From: Parasedimentitalea denitrificans
GTDB lineage: Bacteria > Pseudomonadota > Alphaproteobacteria > Rhodobacterales > Rhodobacteraceae
Assembly: GCF_011813015.1 (NCBI RefSeq)
Contig: NZ_QHLQ01000002.1
Span: 124,001 to 188,000, forward strand
DNA: 64,000 nucleotides
Direction: 5' to 3'
Both the position numbers and the translations under genes were made by a program. Under the pieces are notes generated by a model, which had not been told where the DNA came from, did no database searches, and saw only the letters and a program-made list of their open reading frames with translations. This document shows, one piece after another, positions 17,667-25,655 of this stretch; within the stretch, counting starts at the first letter, position 1, and each line of letters begins with the position of its first letter.

Positions 17667-18962
17667 ATGACCGAATTCACCAGCGACCCCGGCTTTTTCA
17701 CCCAATCCCTGTCAGAGCGCGACCCAGAGCTTTACGGCACCATCACTAGCGAGCTGGGCCGTCAGCGCGACGAGATCGAATTGATCGCGAGCGAGAACAT
17801 CGTGTCCGCTGCCGTGATGGAGGCGCAGGGCACTGTGCTGACCAACAAATACGCCGAAGGATATCCCGGACGCCGCTACTATGGTGGTTGCCAACATGTG
17901 GACGTTGCCGAGCAACTGGCTATCGACCGTGCAAAACAGCTGTTTGGGTGTGATTTTGTCAACGTACAGCCAAACTCTGGCAGCCAGGCCAACCAGGGCA
18001 CGTTCCAGGCGCTGATCAAACCCGGCGACACCATTCTGGGCATGGATCTGGCGTCGGGCGGCCACCTGACTCACGGTGCGCGCCCTAACCAGTCGGGCAA
18101 ATGGTTCAACGCTGTATCCTATGGCGTGCGTCGCGACGACAACCTGATCGACTATGATCAGGTCGAAGCACAGGCCAAAGAGCACCAGCCCAAAATGATC
18201 ATCGCTGGTGGTTCCGCCATCCCACGTCAGATCGACTTTGCCCGGTTCCGCGAAATTGCAGACATGGTCGGCGCCTATCTGATGGTCGACATGGCGCATA
18301 TTGCCGGTCTGGTCGCCGCAGGCGAGCACCCCTCGCCGTTTCCACACGCCCATGTTGCCACTACCACAACCCACAAGACTCTGCGTGGCCCACGTGGTGG
18401 CATGATCCTGACAAATGACGAAACAATCGCCAAAAAGGTCAACTCGGCGATTTTCCCTGGCATCCAGGGTGGCCCATTGATGCATGTGATCGCAGCCAAG
18501 GCCGTCGCCTTTGGTGAAGCCCTGCGCCCCGAGTTCAAAGAGTACCAAAAGCAGGTACGCTCTAATGCGGTGGCTTTGGCTGATCAGTTGATCAAAGGCG
18601 GGTTGGACATCGTCACCGGCGGCACCGACACCCACGTGATGCTGGTCGATCTGCGCCCCAAGAGCGTAACTGGCAACATCGCCGACAAGGCCCTCGGCCG
18701 CGCCCATATCACCACCAACAAAAACGGCATTCCGTTTGACCCGGAAAAGCCGATGGTCACTTCAGGCCTGCGCCTGGGTACTCCGGCTGGCACCACACGT
18801 GGCTTTGGTGAGGCAGAGTTCCGTCAGATCGCCGATATGATTGTCGAAGTTGTCGACGGTTTGGCCGCCAATGGCGAAGACGGAAACGCCGAGGTTGAAG
18901 CAGGTGTGCGGGCCAAAGTCGCCGACCTCTGCGCTAAGTTCCCGCTCTATCCCAACCTATAG
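17667..18962 (+). CDS. glyA: Serine hydroxymethyltransferase
   Basis: PLP enzyme interconverting serine plus tetrahydrofolate with glycine plus 5,10-methylene-tetrahydrofolate, the main one-carbon source. The 431-residue protein has [39 protein letters not shown] and the PLP lysine K237 in [13 protein letters not shown]. The product 5,10-methylene-THF is the substrate of MetF, also encoded in this window but not linked. A rho-independent terminator follows. Confidence 0.97.
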   Translation: MTEFTSDPGFFTQSLSERDPELYGTITSELGRQRDEIELIASENIVSAAVMEAQGTVLTNKYAEGYPGRRYYGGCQHVDVAEQLAIDRAKQLFGCDFVNVQPNSGSQANQGTFQALIKPGDTILGMDLASGGHLTHGARPNQSGKWFNAVSYGVRRDDNLIDYDQVEAQAKEHQPKMIIAGGSAIPRQIDFARFREIADMVGAYLMVDMAHIAGLVAAGEHPSPFPHAHVATTTTHKTLRGPRGGMILTNDETIAKKVNSAIFPGIQGGPLMHVIAAKAVAFGEALRPEFKEYQKQVRSNAVALADQLIKGGLDIVTGGTDTHVMLVDLRPKSVTGNIADKALGRAHITTNKNGIPFDPEKPMVTSGLRLGTPAGTTRGFGEAEFRQIADMIVEVVDGLAANGEDGNAEVEAGVRAKVADLCAKFPLYPNL

Positions 18963-18982
18963 GCACCTGGAATTGAATTTGG

Positions 18983-19017
18983 AAAACCGTCGCGGCCAAT
19001 GGCTGCGGCGGTTTTTT
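18983..19017 (+). terminator. Rho-independent terminator of glyA
   Basis: AAAACCGTCGCGGCC folds back on GGCTGCGGCGGTTTTTT, ending in a six-T run. This is a strong intrinsic terminator 20 bp after the glyA stop. Confidence 0.85.
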
Positions 19018-19081
19018 AGTGTACAAAGTCTCCCACGCCCTGTCCCGGCATCATAGATGCCATGCCAAAGGCCTTGGGCGT

Positions 19082-19142
19082 GGCAGCCCTGCGGGCTGCC
19101 CTTTTCAATCACGCGCAACCGCGCCGCGCTCTGGCGCGGCGC
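19082..19142. repeat. Two GC-rich hairpins between glyA and kptA
   Basis: Stem 1 is GGCAGCCC / GGGCTGCC (19082-19100) with a 3-base loop followed by CTTTT. Stem 2 is GCGCCGCGC / GCGCGGCGC (19121-19142) with a TCTG loop. Both are perfect. Together with the glyA terminator they make three hairpins in 160 bp of non-coding DNA, suggesting a REP-like or insulator sequence rather than a simple terminator. Confidence 0.5.
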
Positions 19143-19190
19143 CCGGCCCAACACTTTTGTCTGTCGTCAGGCAGGTGAAAGTGGCGGGAG

Positions 19191-19210
19191 TTCATCTTGG
19201 CCAAATACTC
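19191..19210 (-). repeat. Degenerate copy of dispersed GAGTATTT motif
   Basis: Reading the minus strand gives GAGTATTTGGCCAAGATGAA. This matches the GAGTATTTT-(G/T)GC-CAAAA-GAAG motif found again at 49533, 54182, 57519 and 57672. It is 40 bp upstream of kptA. Confidence 0.4.
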
Positions 19211-19250
19211 GATACTGGAACCTTAGACGGCAGACTGGTTAAGTGCAGTC

Positions 19251-19757
19251 ATGGACAAAAATGAATTAAAAGCCCGCAGTAAATTTCTAAGCTATCTGCT
19301 ACGGCACAAGCCAGACGTTTTGGAACTGACAATGGATGCCCAAGGCTGGGTGGCCATTGATGAGATCATTGAAAAGTCAGAGCGTCCTATAACCCGCGAA
19401 CAGATTGAAGAGATTGTGGTCTCTAACACCAAGCGACGCTTTGCAATTTCTGCCAACGGCCAAAAGATCCGTGCCAATCAAGGGCATTCAATTCCAATCG
19501 ATCTGGGCCTGCCCGCATGTCGCCCACCTGAGATCTTATTTCATGGCACCGTAGCCAACAATGTCGAGGTGATCCGTGCCGAGGGGCTGACCCGTCAAAG
19601 CCGTCACCACGTACATCTGTCCCCAGACGCCGAGACAGCTCGACAGGTCGGCATGCGCCATGGCAAGCCCGTTGTCCTTGTTGTCGAGGCTGGCCAGATG
19701 CACACAAATGGTCATGTCTTTCTACTGCCCGAAAATGGTGTCTGGCTGTGTGATTAG
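19251..19757 (+). CDS. kptA: RNA 2'-phosphotransferase, Tpt1/KptA family
   Basis: Family transfers the 2'-phosphate at an RNA splice junction to NAD, giving ADP-ribose 1'',2''-cyclic phosphate. In eukaryotes this finishes tRNA splicing; bacteria keep KptA without known intron splicing. The 168-residue protein shows the N-terminal SKFLSYLLRHKPD (Arg/His active-site region), RFAISANGQKIRANQGHS, LFHGTVANN and HHVHLSPD. It seems complete and active-site residues are retained. It is followed 23 bp later by the DUF817 gene, with which it may be cotranscribed. Confidence 0.92.
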   Translation: MDKNELKARSKFLSYLLRHKPDVLELTMDAQGWVAIDEIIEKSERPITREQIEEIVVSNTKRRFAISANGQKIRANQGHSIPIDLGLPACRPPEILFHGTVANNVEVIRAEGLTRQSRHHVHLSPDAETARQVGMRHGKPVVLVVEAGQMHTNGHVFLLPENGVWLCD

Positions 19758-19780
19758 GTACCTCCGGAATTTTTACGCCC

Positions 19781-20668
19781 ATGAGCCTACAACAAAACCC
19801 AACCCGCCAACTGGAACGTCGATTGGGTGACTGGATGCGGGCACGATTGCCGCATCTGGTCAGCGAGTTGGTTATGTTCACCCTCAAACAGGGCTGGGCT
19901 GCGCTATTTGGAGCGCTCTTGCTTGTCGGCATGATCCTGAGCAGCAAGATCTGGCAACCCGATTGGCCCATTGTCCGCTATGACGCGTTGCTTGCCTATG
20001 CGCTGACCCTACAATTCCTGTTTCTGGCCACTGGGATGGAGAGCTGGCGTGAGGCCCGGGTAATTCTTCTGTTTCATCTGACCGGAACCGTGATGGAGAT
20101 TTTCAAGGTTCACGTCGGTAGTTGGGGTTATCCCGGCGAGGGCCTGATAAAGCTCTGGTGAGTGCCTTTGTTTTCGGGCTTCATGTATGCCTCGGTCGGG
20201 TCCTATATGGCTCGAGTGATCAGGCTGTTCGACATGCGCTTTGCGCCCTACCCGCCGTTCTGGGCAACCACGCTGTTGGCGCTGGCGATCTATGGAAACT
20301 TTTTCGCCCACCATTTCCTGATCGATATTCGGCTAGCGTTGTTCGCTGTAACACTTGTTCTGTTTATCCGCACTCGCATTTGGTTTCGCATCGGCGAGCG
20401 CAATTACTGGATGCCGCTTCCGCTGGCTGCGTTCTTTTCCAGCTTCTTTCTATGGCTGGCCGAAAACATCGGCACCAGCACCAAAACCTGGCTATACAAT
20501 GGCCAAAGCGAACATCACCTGGTCAGTTTGGCCAAGATGGGGTCATGGTATCTTTTGCTCTATGTCAGCTTTGTCACCGTAACCTTAGTGTTGCGCGATG
20601 CCCTGTCGCGTGAGCCGTTGCACAGTACGGCCAATCCATACCAACGAACAAACAACAACCATACTTAA
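19781..20668 (+). pseudogene. DUF817 membrane protein split by in-frame TGA
   Basis: Two consecutive open segments in the same frame (19781-20161, 126 residues; 20162-20668, 168 residues) together make one polytopic membrane protein of DUF817 type. The first ends EGLIKLW then TGA; the next codons read VPLFSGFMYASVGSYMARV, which in the family continues directly from a KxGGVPLF sequence. A single GGA-to-TGA change explains the break. About seven hydrophobic segments are visible across both halves. The second half begins with GTG immediately after TGA (TGAGTG), so reinitiation could still give two polypeptides. It may also be a recent null mutation or a sequencing error. Function of DUF817 is unknown. 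Confidence 0.75.
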
Positions 20669-20704
20669 TTGCGACACTTTTCTTGCCGCCTCCAAAACGC
20701 AAGC

Positions 20705-20726
20705 CCCCGGAGATCTCTCCGGGGGC
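20705..20726. terminator. Strong bidirectional hairpin
   Basis: CCCCCGGAGA and TCTCCGGGGG form a long, nearly perfect palindrome around a central AT, between the convergent DUF817 and YiaA-like genes. T-rich sequence follows at a short distance on the minus strand. Confidence 0.6.
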
Positions 20727-20749
20727 CTAAACTACATACCGTCCGATAC

Positions 20750-21037
20750 TTAGATAGAAGTGGTAGGTTCGCTTAGGGCTTCTTCCAGAAGCTTGTCATT
20801 GCGAGCCTCTTCGATACGGCTGATCCGGTCTGAGCTGGAGCGATGGTCAAAGCGGTATTTCACAACGTTGATCAGGCTGATGGTCAGCAACAAAATACCC
20901 ATCCCCCAGTAACCCTTGGTGGCCAGTGGTACCTCTGTCGACAACCAAAGCGAGACACCAAGCAAACCGTAGGCCAAGGCTACACCGGCACCGTTCAATG
21001 TCATGATGAGTTTGTTATCGTTGTTATCAGTATGCAT
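20750..21037 (-). CDS. Small two-helix membrane protein (YiaA/YiaB-like)
   Basis: A 95-residue protein with two hydrophobic helices (residues about 15-33 and 42-58: GAGVALAYGLLGVSLWLS and GYWGMGILLLTISLINVV), then a charged tail RFDHRSSSDRISRIEEARNDKLLEEAL. The helix pair and the KGYW turn resemble YiaA/YiaB two-helix domains. The ATG at 21037 has GGAG 6 bp upstream and is preferred to the GTG at 21049. It lies 62 bp after pspA on the same strand, so it probably forms an envelope-stress operon with it. Confidence 0.6.
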   Translation of the reverse strand: MHTDNNDNKLIMTLNGAGVALAYGLLGVSLWLSTEVPLATKGYWGMGILLLTISLINVVKYRFDHRSSSDRISRIEEARNDKLLEEALSEPTTSI

Positions 21038-21111
21038 TTTCTTCTCCACTTACTTAAATCAATGGGGCTCTAATACCCCGTAACTAGGTCGCTTTCGGGT
21101 TTCAGTTTCGG

Positions 21112-21789
21112 TTATTTCTCATTCTTTAACCGGTTCAACACATCGACAGCTGAACTGCCGCTTCGTTTGCCAAACCCGGCATCGGCCAAGTCGTCCGCCA
21201 CGTTGGCATGGCCAAGATCACCGTCGATTTCTTTTATGATCTCGCTCTGCTCAAATGGATCGTCCTGTTCCATGACCCGAGCAATCAGGGCTTCGGCTTC
21301 TTCCATCGGACTGTCTCCTCCCAGATGTTTATTCAGGCGACGTTGCATGGTTTGTTCGCGCTTTGTGGCACGGGCGGACATGGCCCCCTGCTTCAAATCA
21401 ACGATGCGACGGTTTGCTGTTTCCACTGACTGGCGCAACTGAAGGATCCGGCGCTCTAGCCGCTCCAACGACTGGCGCCGCACAGTCAGTTCATTTTCCA
21501 TCTCGGCCACAGCCTGCGCTGCAGTCGTGGCCAGGTCTTCGCGATCACCGTCCAATGCTTCCTTGGCCCGTGACAAAAGATCTGCAGTACGGGTTTCAAG
21601 GTTTGCGATCTGACGTATTTCAGCACGCTGGCGCTGGATCAGGCTCGCCAGGGTCAGCTTGGCAGCTTTCAGGCTCGCCTCAGATTCACGAATTTTCTGG
21701 TCAATCAATTCAATCGAGAATGTATCACGAAGCTGCTCTTCGGCACGGGCGTTTGCACCGGTGAATAAGGTCTTCAAAGTTCCAAACAT
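21112..21789 (-). CDS. pspA: PspA/IM30-family phage shock protein A
   Basis: Coiled-coil peripheral membrane protein that forms scaffolds on the inner membrane under envelope stress. The 225-residue sequence begins MFGTLKTLFTGANARAEEQL, then has long heptad-rich helices (residues about 25-160) including KAKLTLASLIQRQRAEIRQ-type and ERRILQLRQSVETANRRI segments, as expected for the ESCRT-III-like fold. The ATG at 21789 follows GGAGAGCGAC. Instead of PspF/sigma54 sites, its leader holds three copies of a 13-bp palindrome next to a TetR gene, so control is by a TetR repressor. Confidence 0.83.
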   Translation of the reverse strand: MFGTLKTLFTGANARAEEQLRDTFSIELIDQKIRESEASLKAAKLTLASLIQRQRAEIRQIANLETRTADLLSRAKEALDGDREDLATTAAQAVAEMENELTVRRQSLERLERRILQLRQSVETANRRIVDLKQGAMSARATKREQTMQRRLNKHLGGDSPMEEAEALIARVMEQDDPFEQSEIIKEIDGDLGHANVADDLADAGFGKRSGSSAVDVLNRLKNEK

Positions 21790-21806
21790 GTCGCTCTCCA
21801 ATTTCC

Positions 21807-21877
21807 TGAACGTCGTTCACAAATTGAGGTGTAGCGCATACGTGAACATCGTTCAAGAAAATAATGAACGTCGTTCA
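21807..21877. promoter_or_regulatory. Three 13-bp palindromes, probable TetR operators of pspA
   Basis: TGAACGTCGTTCA at 21807-21819, TGAACATCGTTCA at 21843-21855 and TGAACGTCGTTCA at 21865-21877 lie between pspA and the TetR-family gene. Start-to-start distances are 36 and 22 bp. The same sequence pattern recurs upstream of the tetR gene. Confidence 0.7.
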
Positions 21878-21886
21878 GATTTTTAT

Positions 21887-22477
21887 TTAACCGATCTGAC
21901 TTAGGATCTGAGCGATCATCAGTTCAACCTTGGTTAGGGGCACCCCCGAGATCCGCTGTTCAAGCCCCAGCAACACAATTCCATGCACCGAAGAAAACAG
22001 AGCCCGAACCATCAGGTCCAACTCTTCGTGACTGTAATCAGGGAACAGTTCCGCCACTGGGTGAGCAATATGTGAAAACAGCGACCGTAGCGCCTGCAAA
22101 TACCAATCGGGCACATTATCCTCGGCCCGCATCTGCAAATCGAACAACGCCCGCCACAGGTTGGTGTTGTCCGAGGCAAAGGTAAGATATGCGTTGCTCA
22201 TCAGGATCAAACGTTTGGTCGGTGTCTCGCTCTCTTTCCCATCAACCGAGCTGGCTACAACCAGCCCCAGTTTTTGGAACGTTCGCCCGTTCACGGCCAT
22301 GATCAGCGCATTTAGGTCATCATAAGCGGTATAAATTGCACCAACGGCACAGCCTGCATCCTTGGCCAAGTCCCGAGCCCTCAGCGCGCCTGCTCCATCA
22401 CGGTCAATCCGGGTTTCTGCGGCTTCCACCAGTTTTTCACGCAGGTTTGCTTTGCGCTGCTGAGCTTTGGTTGTCAT
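21887..22477 (-). CDS. TetR-family transcriptional regulator
   Basis: A 196-residue repressor-type protein. Residues about 10-60 form a TetR helix-turn-helix (LREKLVEAAETRIDRDG, LRARDLAKDAGCAVGAIYTAY); the rest is a helical ligand/dimer domain. The ATG at 22477 (MTTKAQQRKANL) is chosen because the frame upstream of it contains the palindromic operator. It sits upstream of pspA on the same strand, with three palindromes in between and one before its own start, so it probably represses itself and the pspA-yiaA pair. The inducer is unknown. Confidence 0.85.
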   Translation of the reverse strand: MTTKAQQRKANLREKLVEAAETRIDRDGAGALRARDLAKDAGCAVGAIYTAYDDLNALIMAVNGRTFQKLGLVVASSVDGKESETPTKRLILMSNAYLTFASDNTNLWRALFDLQMRAEDNVPDWYLQALRSLFSHIAHPVAELFPDYSHEELDLMVRALFSSVHGIVLLGLEQRISGVPLTKVELMIAQILSQIG

Positions 22478-22492
22478 CGGACCCTCTATTCT

Positions 22493-22505
22493 TGAACCCC
22501 GTTCA
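22493..22505. promoter_or_regulatory. Fourth TetR-type palindrome, before the tetR gene
   Basis: TGAACCCCGTTCA, extended to TTGAACCCCGTTCAA (22492-22506), lies 15 bp upstream of the tetR start. It matches the outer arms of the three sites near pspA, implying autoregulation. Confidence 0.65.
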
Positions 22506-22541
22506 AGACTTTCAATAGCACCGGGCACTGGAAAGATGCAA

Positions 22542-22907
22542 TCAAATCAAGCCACGCCAGCGCATCACCGCAATTGCGAGGCCAAGTACAACCAACAGTG
22601 AAAACGCTAAACTGCCCAGAATTGTCAGCACACGACCTTTGCGGCGATCGGCCAGATCAATCGATTTCAGATAGTCCAAGACTTCACCAGCCGATTTCAG
22701 CAGCGCGGGCTCATCTAAGGTCAATCGCAGCTTAGGATGATCCATCAACGGTTCAGCCTTTGCCAGCAACATTCCTTGTTTATAGACTCTGCGCGGCAAC
22801 CGCCGACGTGCCTTCTTTAGCGCGTCCGACAACTCACCCGAGGCATATTCACGGGTTTTCAGCAAATCCCTGATCTCGGCAACTTCCTCTGCAATGCTGT
22901 GACCCAC
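22542..22907 (-). CDS. Small tail-anchored protein of unknown function
   Basis: A 121-residue protein I do not recognise. The first 95 residues are soluble and charged, with an RRRLPRRVYKQGMLLAKAEPL segment and helical character. Residues about 96-116 form one hydrophobic helix (LTILGSLAFSLLVVLGLAIA) followed by VMRWRGLI, suggesting a C-terminal membrane anchor with the bulk in the cytoplasm. It lies just upstream of the TetR/pspA genes on the same strand, so an envelope role is possible but only by association. Confidence 0.6.
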   Translation of the reverse strand: MGHSIAEEVAEIRDLLKTREYASGELSDALKKARRRLPRRVYKQGMLLAKAEPLMDHPKLRLTLDEPALLKSAGEVLDYLKSIDLADRRKGRVLTILGSLAFSLLVVLGLAIAVMRWRGLI

Positions 22908-23017
22908 TCCGGCGCGCTCCTGTTTTCGTTCAGGCTGATCTTATCCTTTGCCACGCTGGGGCTCAATACGTCCAAATTGATCTGGCGGCCCCGCCCGTGC
23001 GGCGCTATTAAAGTGCC

Positions 23018-23776
23018 ATGTTGAACACAATTACCCATGGCACGGCCACTGACAAACCACCCCTTTTGATCGCGCACGGCCTGTATGGCTCCGCTCGAAA
23101 TTGGGGTGTGATCGCTAAGCGTCTGTCCAACGAACGATTGGTTGTAGCTGTCGATATGCGAAATCATGGCCACAGTCCTTGGGCGGATACCCATAGCTAC
23201 CCCGAGATGGCCGAGGACTTAGCGCAGGTTATTGCCGCACATAGTGGGCAAATGGATGTGATTGGACATTCTATGGGCGGTAAAGCAGCAATGATGCTGG
23301 CCCTGAACTACCCCGAGGCAGTGAACCGCCTGCTGGTCGCTGACATCGCGCCTGTCGCCTATACACACAGTCAAATCCAGTTCATCAAGGCGATGCGCAG
23401 CATCGACCTTGCCACCCTACAGCGACGGTCCGAGGCTGAAGAGCAACTGGCCAAAGTAGGGGTAGAACCCGCACTGCAAAGCTTCTTCACCCAATCGCTC
23501 GACATCCCCAACAAACGCTGGCGTCTTAACCTGGATGCATTGGCGGACCAGATGCCCAACATTATGTCCTTCCCGCAGACAGAAGCGTCTTGGGAAGGTT
23601 CAGCACTATTCTTGTCCGGCGCCGCATCTGACTACGTTACCCCCAAGTACCGTCCCAAGGTTCTCAGCCATTTTCCGCAAGCGCGTTTCGCCAAGATCCC
23701 CGGCGCCGGTCACTGGCTACATGCCGAAAAGCCGCGTGAATTCGAAGCCACCGCCCGCATTTTCCTAAATGCATGA
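23018..23776 (+). CDS. Alpha/beta hydrolase (YbfF-type esterase)
   Basis: Serine hydrolase of 252 residues, probably a cytoplasmic esterase/thioesterase on short acyl substrates. The oxyanion loop AHGLYGSARNW, nucleophile elbow VIGHSMGGKAAM, an Asp region LSGAASDYV and the catalytic His in IPGAGHWLHAEKP are all present. The pattern NHGHSPWADTHSYPEMAEDL is typical of the YbfF subgroup. It is transcribed alone, divergent from the tail-anchored protein gene. Substrate unknown. Confidence 0.85.
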   Translation: MLNTITHGTATDKPPLLIAHGLYGSARNWGVIAKRLSNERLVVAVDMRNHGHSPWADTHSYPEMAEDLAQVIAAHSGQMDVIGHSMGGKAAMMLALNYPEAVNRLLVADIAPVAYTHSQIQFIKAMRSIDLATLQRRSEAEEQLAKVGVEPALQSFFTQSLDIPNKRWRLNLDALADQMPNIMSFPQTEASWEGSALFLSGAASDYVTPKYRPKVLSHFPQARFAKIPGAGHWLHAEKPREFEATARIFLNA

Positions 23777-24009
23777 GTGGCCAGGCGACCTTTGTGTGTG
23801 ATGACCACGAAGCGTGATTGCGATTTTCTGGTCACCTTGCGCCCCAGACACCTGCACGGCTGACAGCTAATCTACAGCACATCTGAGGCGGGATACATGC
23901 CCACGCTGGAACAGGCGCTCCAAGGTTTTGGCCCTACATACAGCAACCAGACTTCCACACAGTTTTCATGTGAACCAGTCCGGCTTGCGACGGTATTGCC
24001 TATTTCACC

Positions 24010-24945
24010 TTAGTCACCCAAAGGCTGCGGCCCTGTTCTGCCGTGGTACGCAGTCAGCGAGGATCTGATCCGGCGCAGGTTCTCGGTTGTTTCATGCGCC
24101 ATTTCTTGGGCCACTAACATGGCAAGAGCGTCTACAATAATCATATGGATGTAGCGCGAAGCTGTAGGTTTGTGGATATCCCGGTCTTCTGGAAGGTCAA
24201 CCAGAATTGGGATTGAGCAAGCCTCTGCGAGACGAGTGCCGGGCTTGGTTATGCAAATCGTCGTCGCGCCATAGCCGCTCGCTATTTCGGCGGCACCAAC
24301 AATAGCATCCGCCTCTCCGCTGGCAGAGATTAAAAACAAAACGTCACCGGCCTTCAGGGTCGCTGCTCGCATTTGCAAAATGTAGCTGTCGCTCGTCGAG
24401 AAAGACGGAATTCCTAGCCGGAAGAACCGGTTAGCGGCTTCTTGTGACACATTTGACGAACCGCCACCTATGCCCGCAAACAGCAAGTGCTTTGTCTCCA
24501 GAAGTTTCGTTTGGGCGCGCTCCAGCATGGACGGGTCGATCTGCTGACGCATCACATTTGCCGTAGTGTAGACAGCTCCTAGAATCTGATCGATCGCTGT
24601 GTCCCCTCCGGCCGCTACGGGCTGCGGGTCTGCTGACAGGTACTGCATGCTTACAGCCAGGTTTTGTGCCAGCCGAAGCTTGAACTCACGGAACCCGTCA
24701 CAGCCCAGCGTTCTACAGAACCGGATTACCGTGGGCGTGCTGACCTCACAATGCCCGGCCAGTTCAGCAATTGTCATCGCACTCACGTCCTCAAGGTGTT
24801 CCTTGACATAATTGGCCACCTTTTGCTCTTGCGTAGCCAGGTTTCCGTCATGCCGGTGCAGTGCCGAGATAACATCGGCAACTCCCGAGCGCCCCTTTTG
24901 CGGTGGAAGCGGCAAAGAATCGGAATCGGTGTTGTTGGATGTCAC
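24010..24945 (-). CDS. RpiR/MurR-family transcriptional regulator
   Basis: Sugar-responsive regulator type: an N-terminal helix-turn-helix (residues about 25-100, with AMTIAELAGHCEVSTPTVIRF split around the turn) and a C-terminal SIS phosphosugar-binding domain (residues about 140-270, with LLFAGIGGGSSNVSQEAANRF and FLISASGEADAIVGAAEIA, typical SIS strands). The 311-residue length is normal. It is divergent from the TRAP/catabolic operon, so it probably controls that operon in response to a phosphorylated sugar-acid intermediate. This fits the kinase encoded in the operon. Confidence 0.85.
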   Translation of the reverse strand: MTSNNTDSDSLPLPPQKGRSGVADVISALHRHDGNLATQEQKVANYVKEHLEDVSAMTIAELAGHCEVSTPTVIRFCRTLGCDGFREFKLRLAQNLAVSMQYLSADPQPVAAGGDTAIDQILGAVYTTANVMRQQIDPSMLERAQTKLLETKHLLFAGIGGGSSNVSQEAANRFFRLGIPSFSTSDSYILQMRAATLKAGDVLFLISASGEADAIVGAAEIASGYGATTICITKPGTRLAEACSIPILVDLPEDRDIHKPTASRYIHMIIVDALAMLVAQEMAHETTENLRRIRSSLTAYHGRTGPQPLGD

Positions 24946-24998
24946 AGCATTCTCCAGTGGTGATACGAGGAGTGTAATTTAGATACATATGATGGTCA

Positions 24999-25100
24999 AT
25001 TTGATATAAATTTTCAAATAATCACAGGTATTTGACCCCAATCATGTAACTTAGTAACGGAATTCGGTTGATCTTACGCCTGAAGTACACTTTAATGTAC
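24999..25100. promoter_or_regulatory. Divergent RpiR-TRAP control region
   Basis: Two inverted repeats stand out in the AT-rich 188-bp gap between the RpiR and dctQ starts: ATTTGA/TCAAAT with a 9-bp spacer (24999-25019) and GTACA/TGTAC with a 6-bp spacer (25085-25100). Either could be the regulator's site. Assignment is speculative. Confidence 0.4.
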
Positions 25101-25133
25101 CTGAATTACACATTCGTTCAAGGGAGGGAGCTG

Positions 25134-25655
25134 ATGCGTAACTGGGCTGAAACAACCAGCGCCAAGATCAACACAGTTGTCGAAGCCATTGTCGCGGCAT
25201 TGATGCTGGCCTTGGTTCTTGATGTCTGGCTGGGGGTTGTGGACCGTTACTATTTTCACTGGCAATTGCCCTGGCCTGAAGTCTTAGCAAGGTACCTGAT
25301 GATATGGGCCGCAATGTTGGCGGTTTCCTCAGGAGTTGCGCGCCGCGATCATATAGGACTGACAGCCTTTGTAATGGTGTTACCATATAAGTTACGTCGT
25401 ATGGCCCTGATCTGTATGGATCTACTTGCACTTGCCCTGTTCCTATATGTTGCATGGTTTGGCGTTCAGTTTGCCCAAAGTGGTGCGCCGCGCCATGCAA
25501 TGATTTTTGGCGCCAGCCTTGCACCTTTTTATGCAGCCATTCCAGTCGCGGCCTTCCTGTCATCTCTGCAACTCGTTCTTGTCCTGTTACGCGATATGGG
25601 CGCGCACATCGACCGTCCTCCGTTTTCTGATCACCTGGAGGAAGAACTGCCATGA
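25134..25655 (+). CDS. TRAP transporter small permease (DctQ type)
   Basis: Small membrane subunit of a tripartite ATP-independent periplasmic transporter. The ATG at 25134 follows AGGGAGGGAG and gives 173 residues, typical for DctQ; an earlier in-frame start at 25068 adds no family sequence. Four hydrophobic helices are visible, with the characteristic WPEVLARYLMIWAAMLAVSSGVARRDHI turn region between helices two and three (conserved Arg-Arg-Asp-His). It overlaps the large permease gene by 4 nt. Confidence 0.88.
   Translation: MRNWAETTSAKINTVVEAIVAALMLALVLDVWLGVVDRYYFHWQLPWPEVLARYLMIWAAMLAVSSGVARRDHIGLTAFVMVLPYKLRRMALICMDLLALALFLYVAWFGVQFAQSGAPRHAMIFGASLAPFYAAIPVAAFLSSLQLVLVLLRDMGAHIDRPPFSDHLEEELP

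Noticed and set aside
17712..18707. 331-codon leftward frame inside glyA
   Set aside because: Antisense to serine hydroxymethyltransferase; His/Gln-rich and unrelated to any family.
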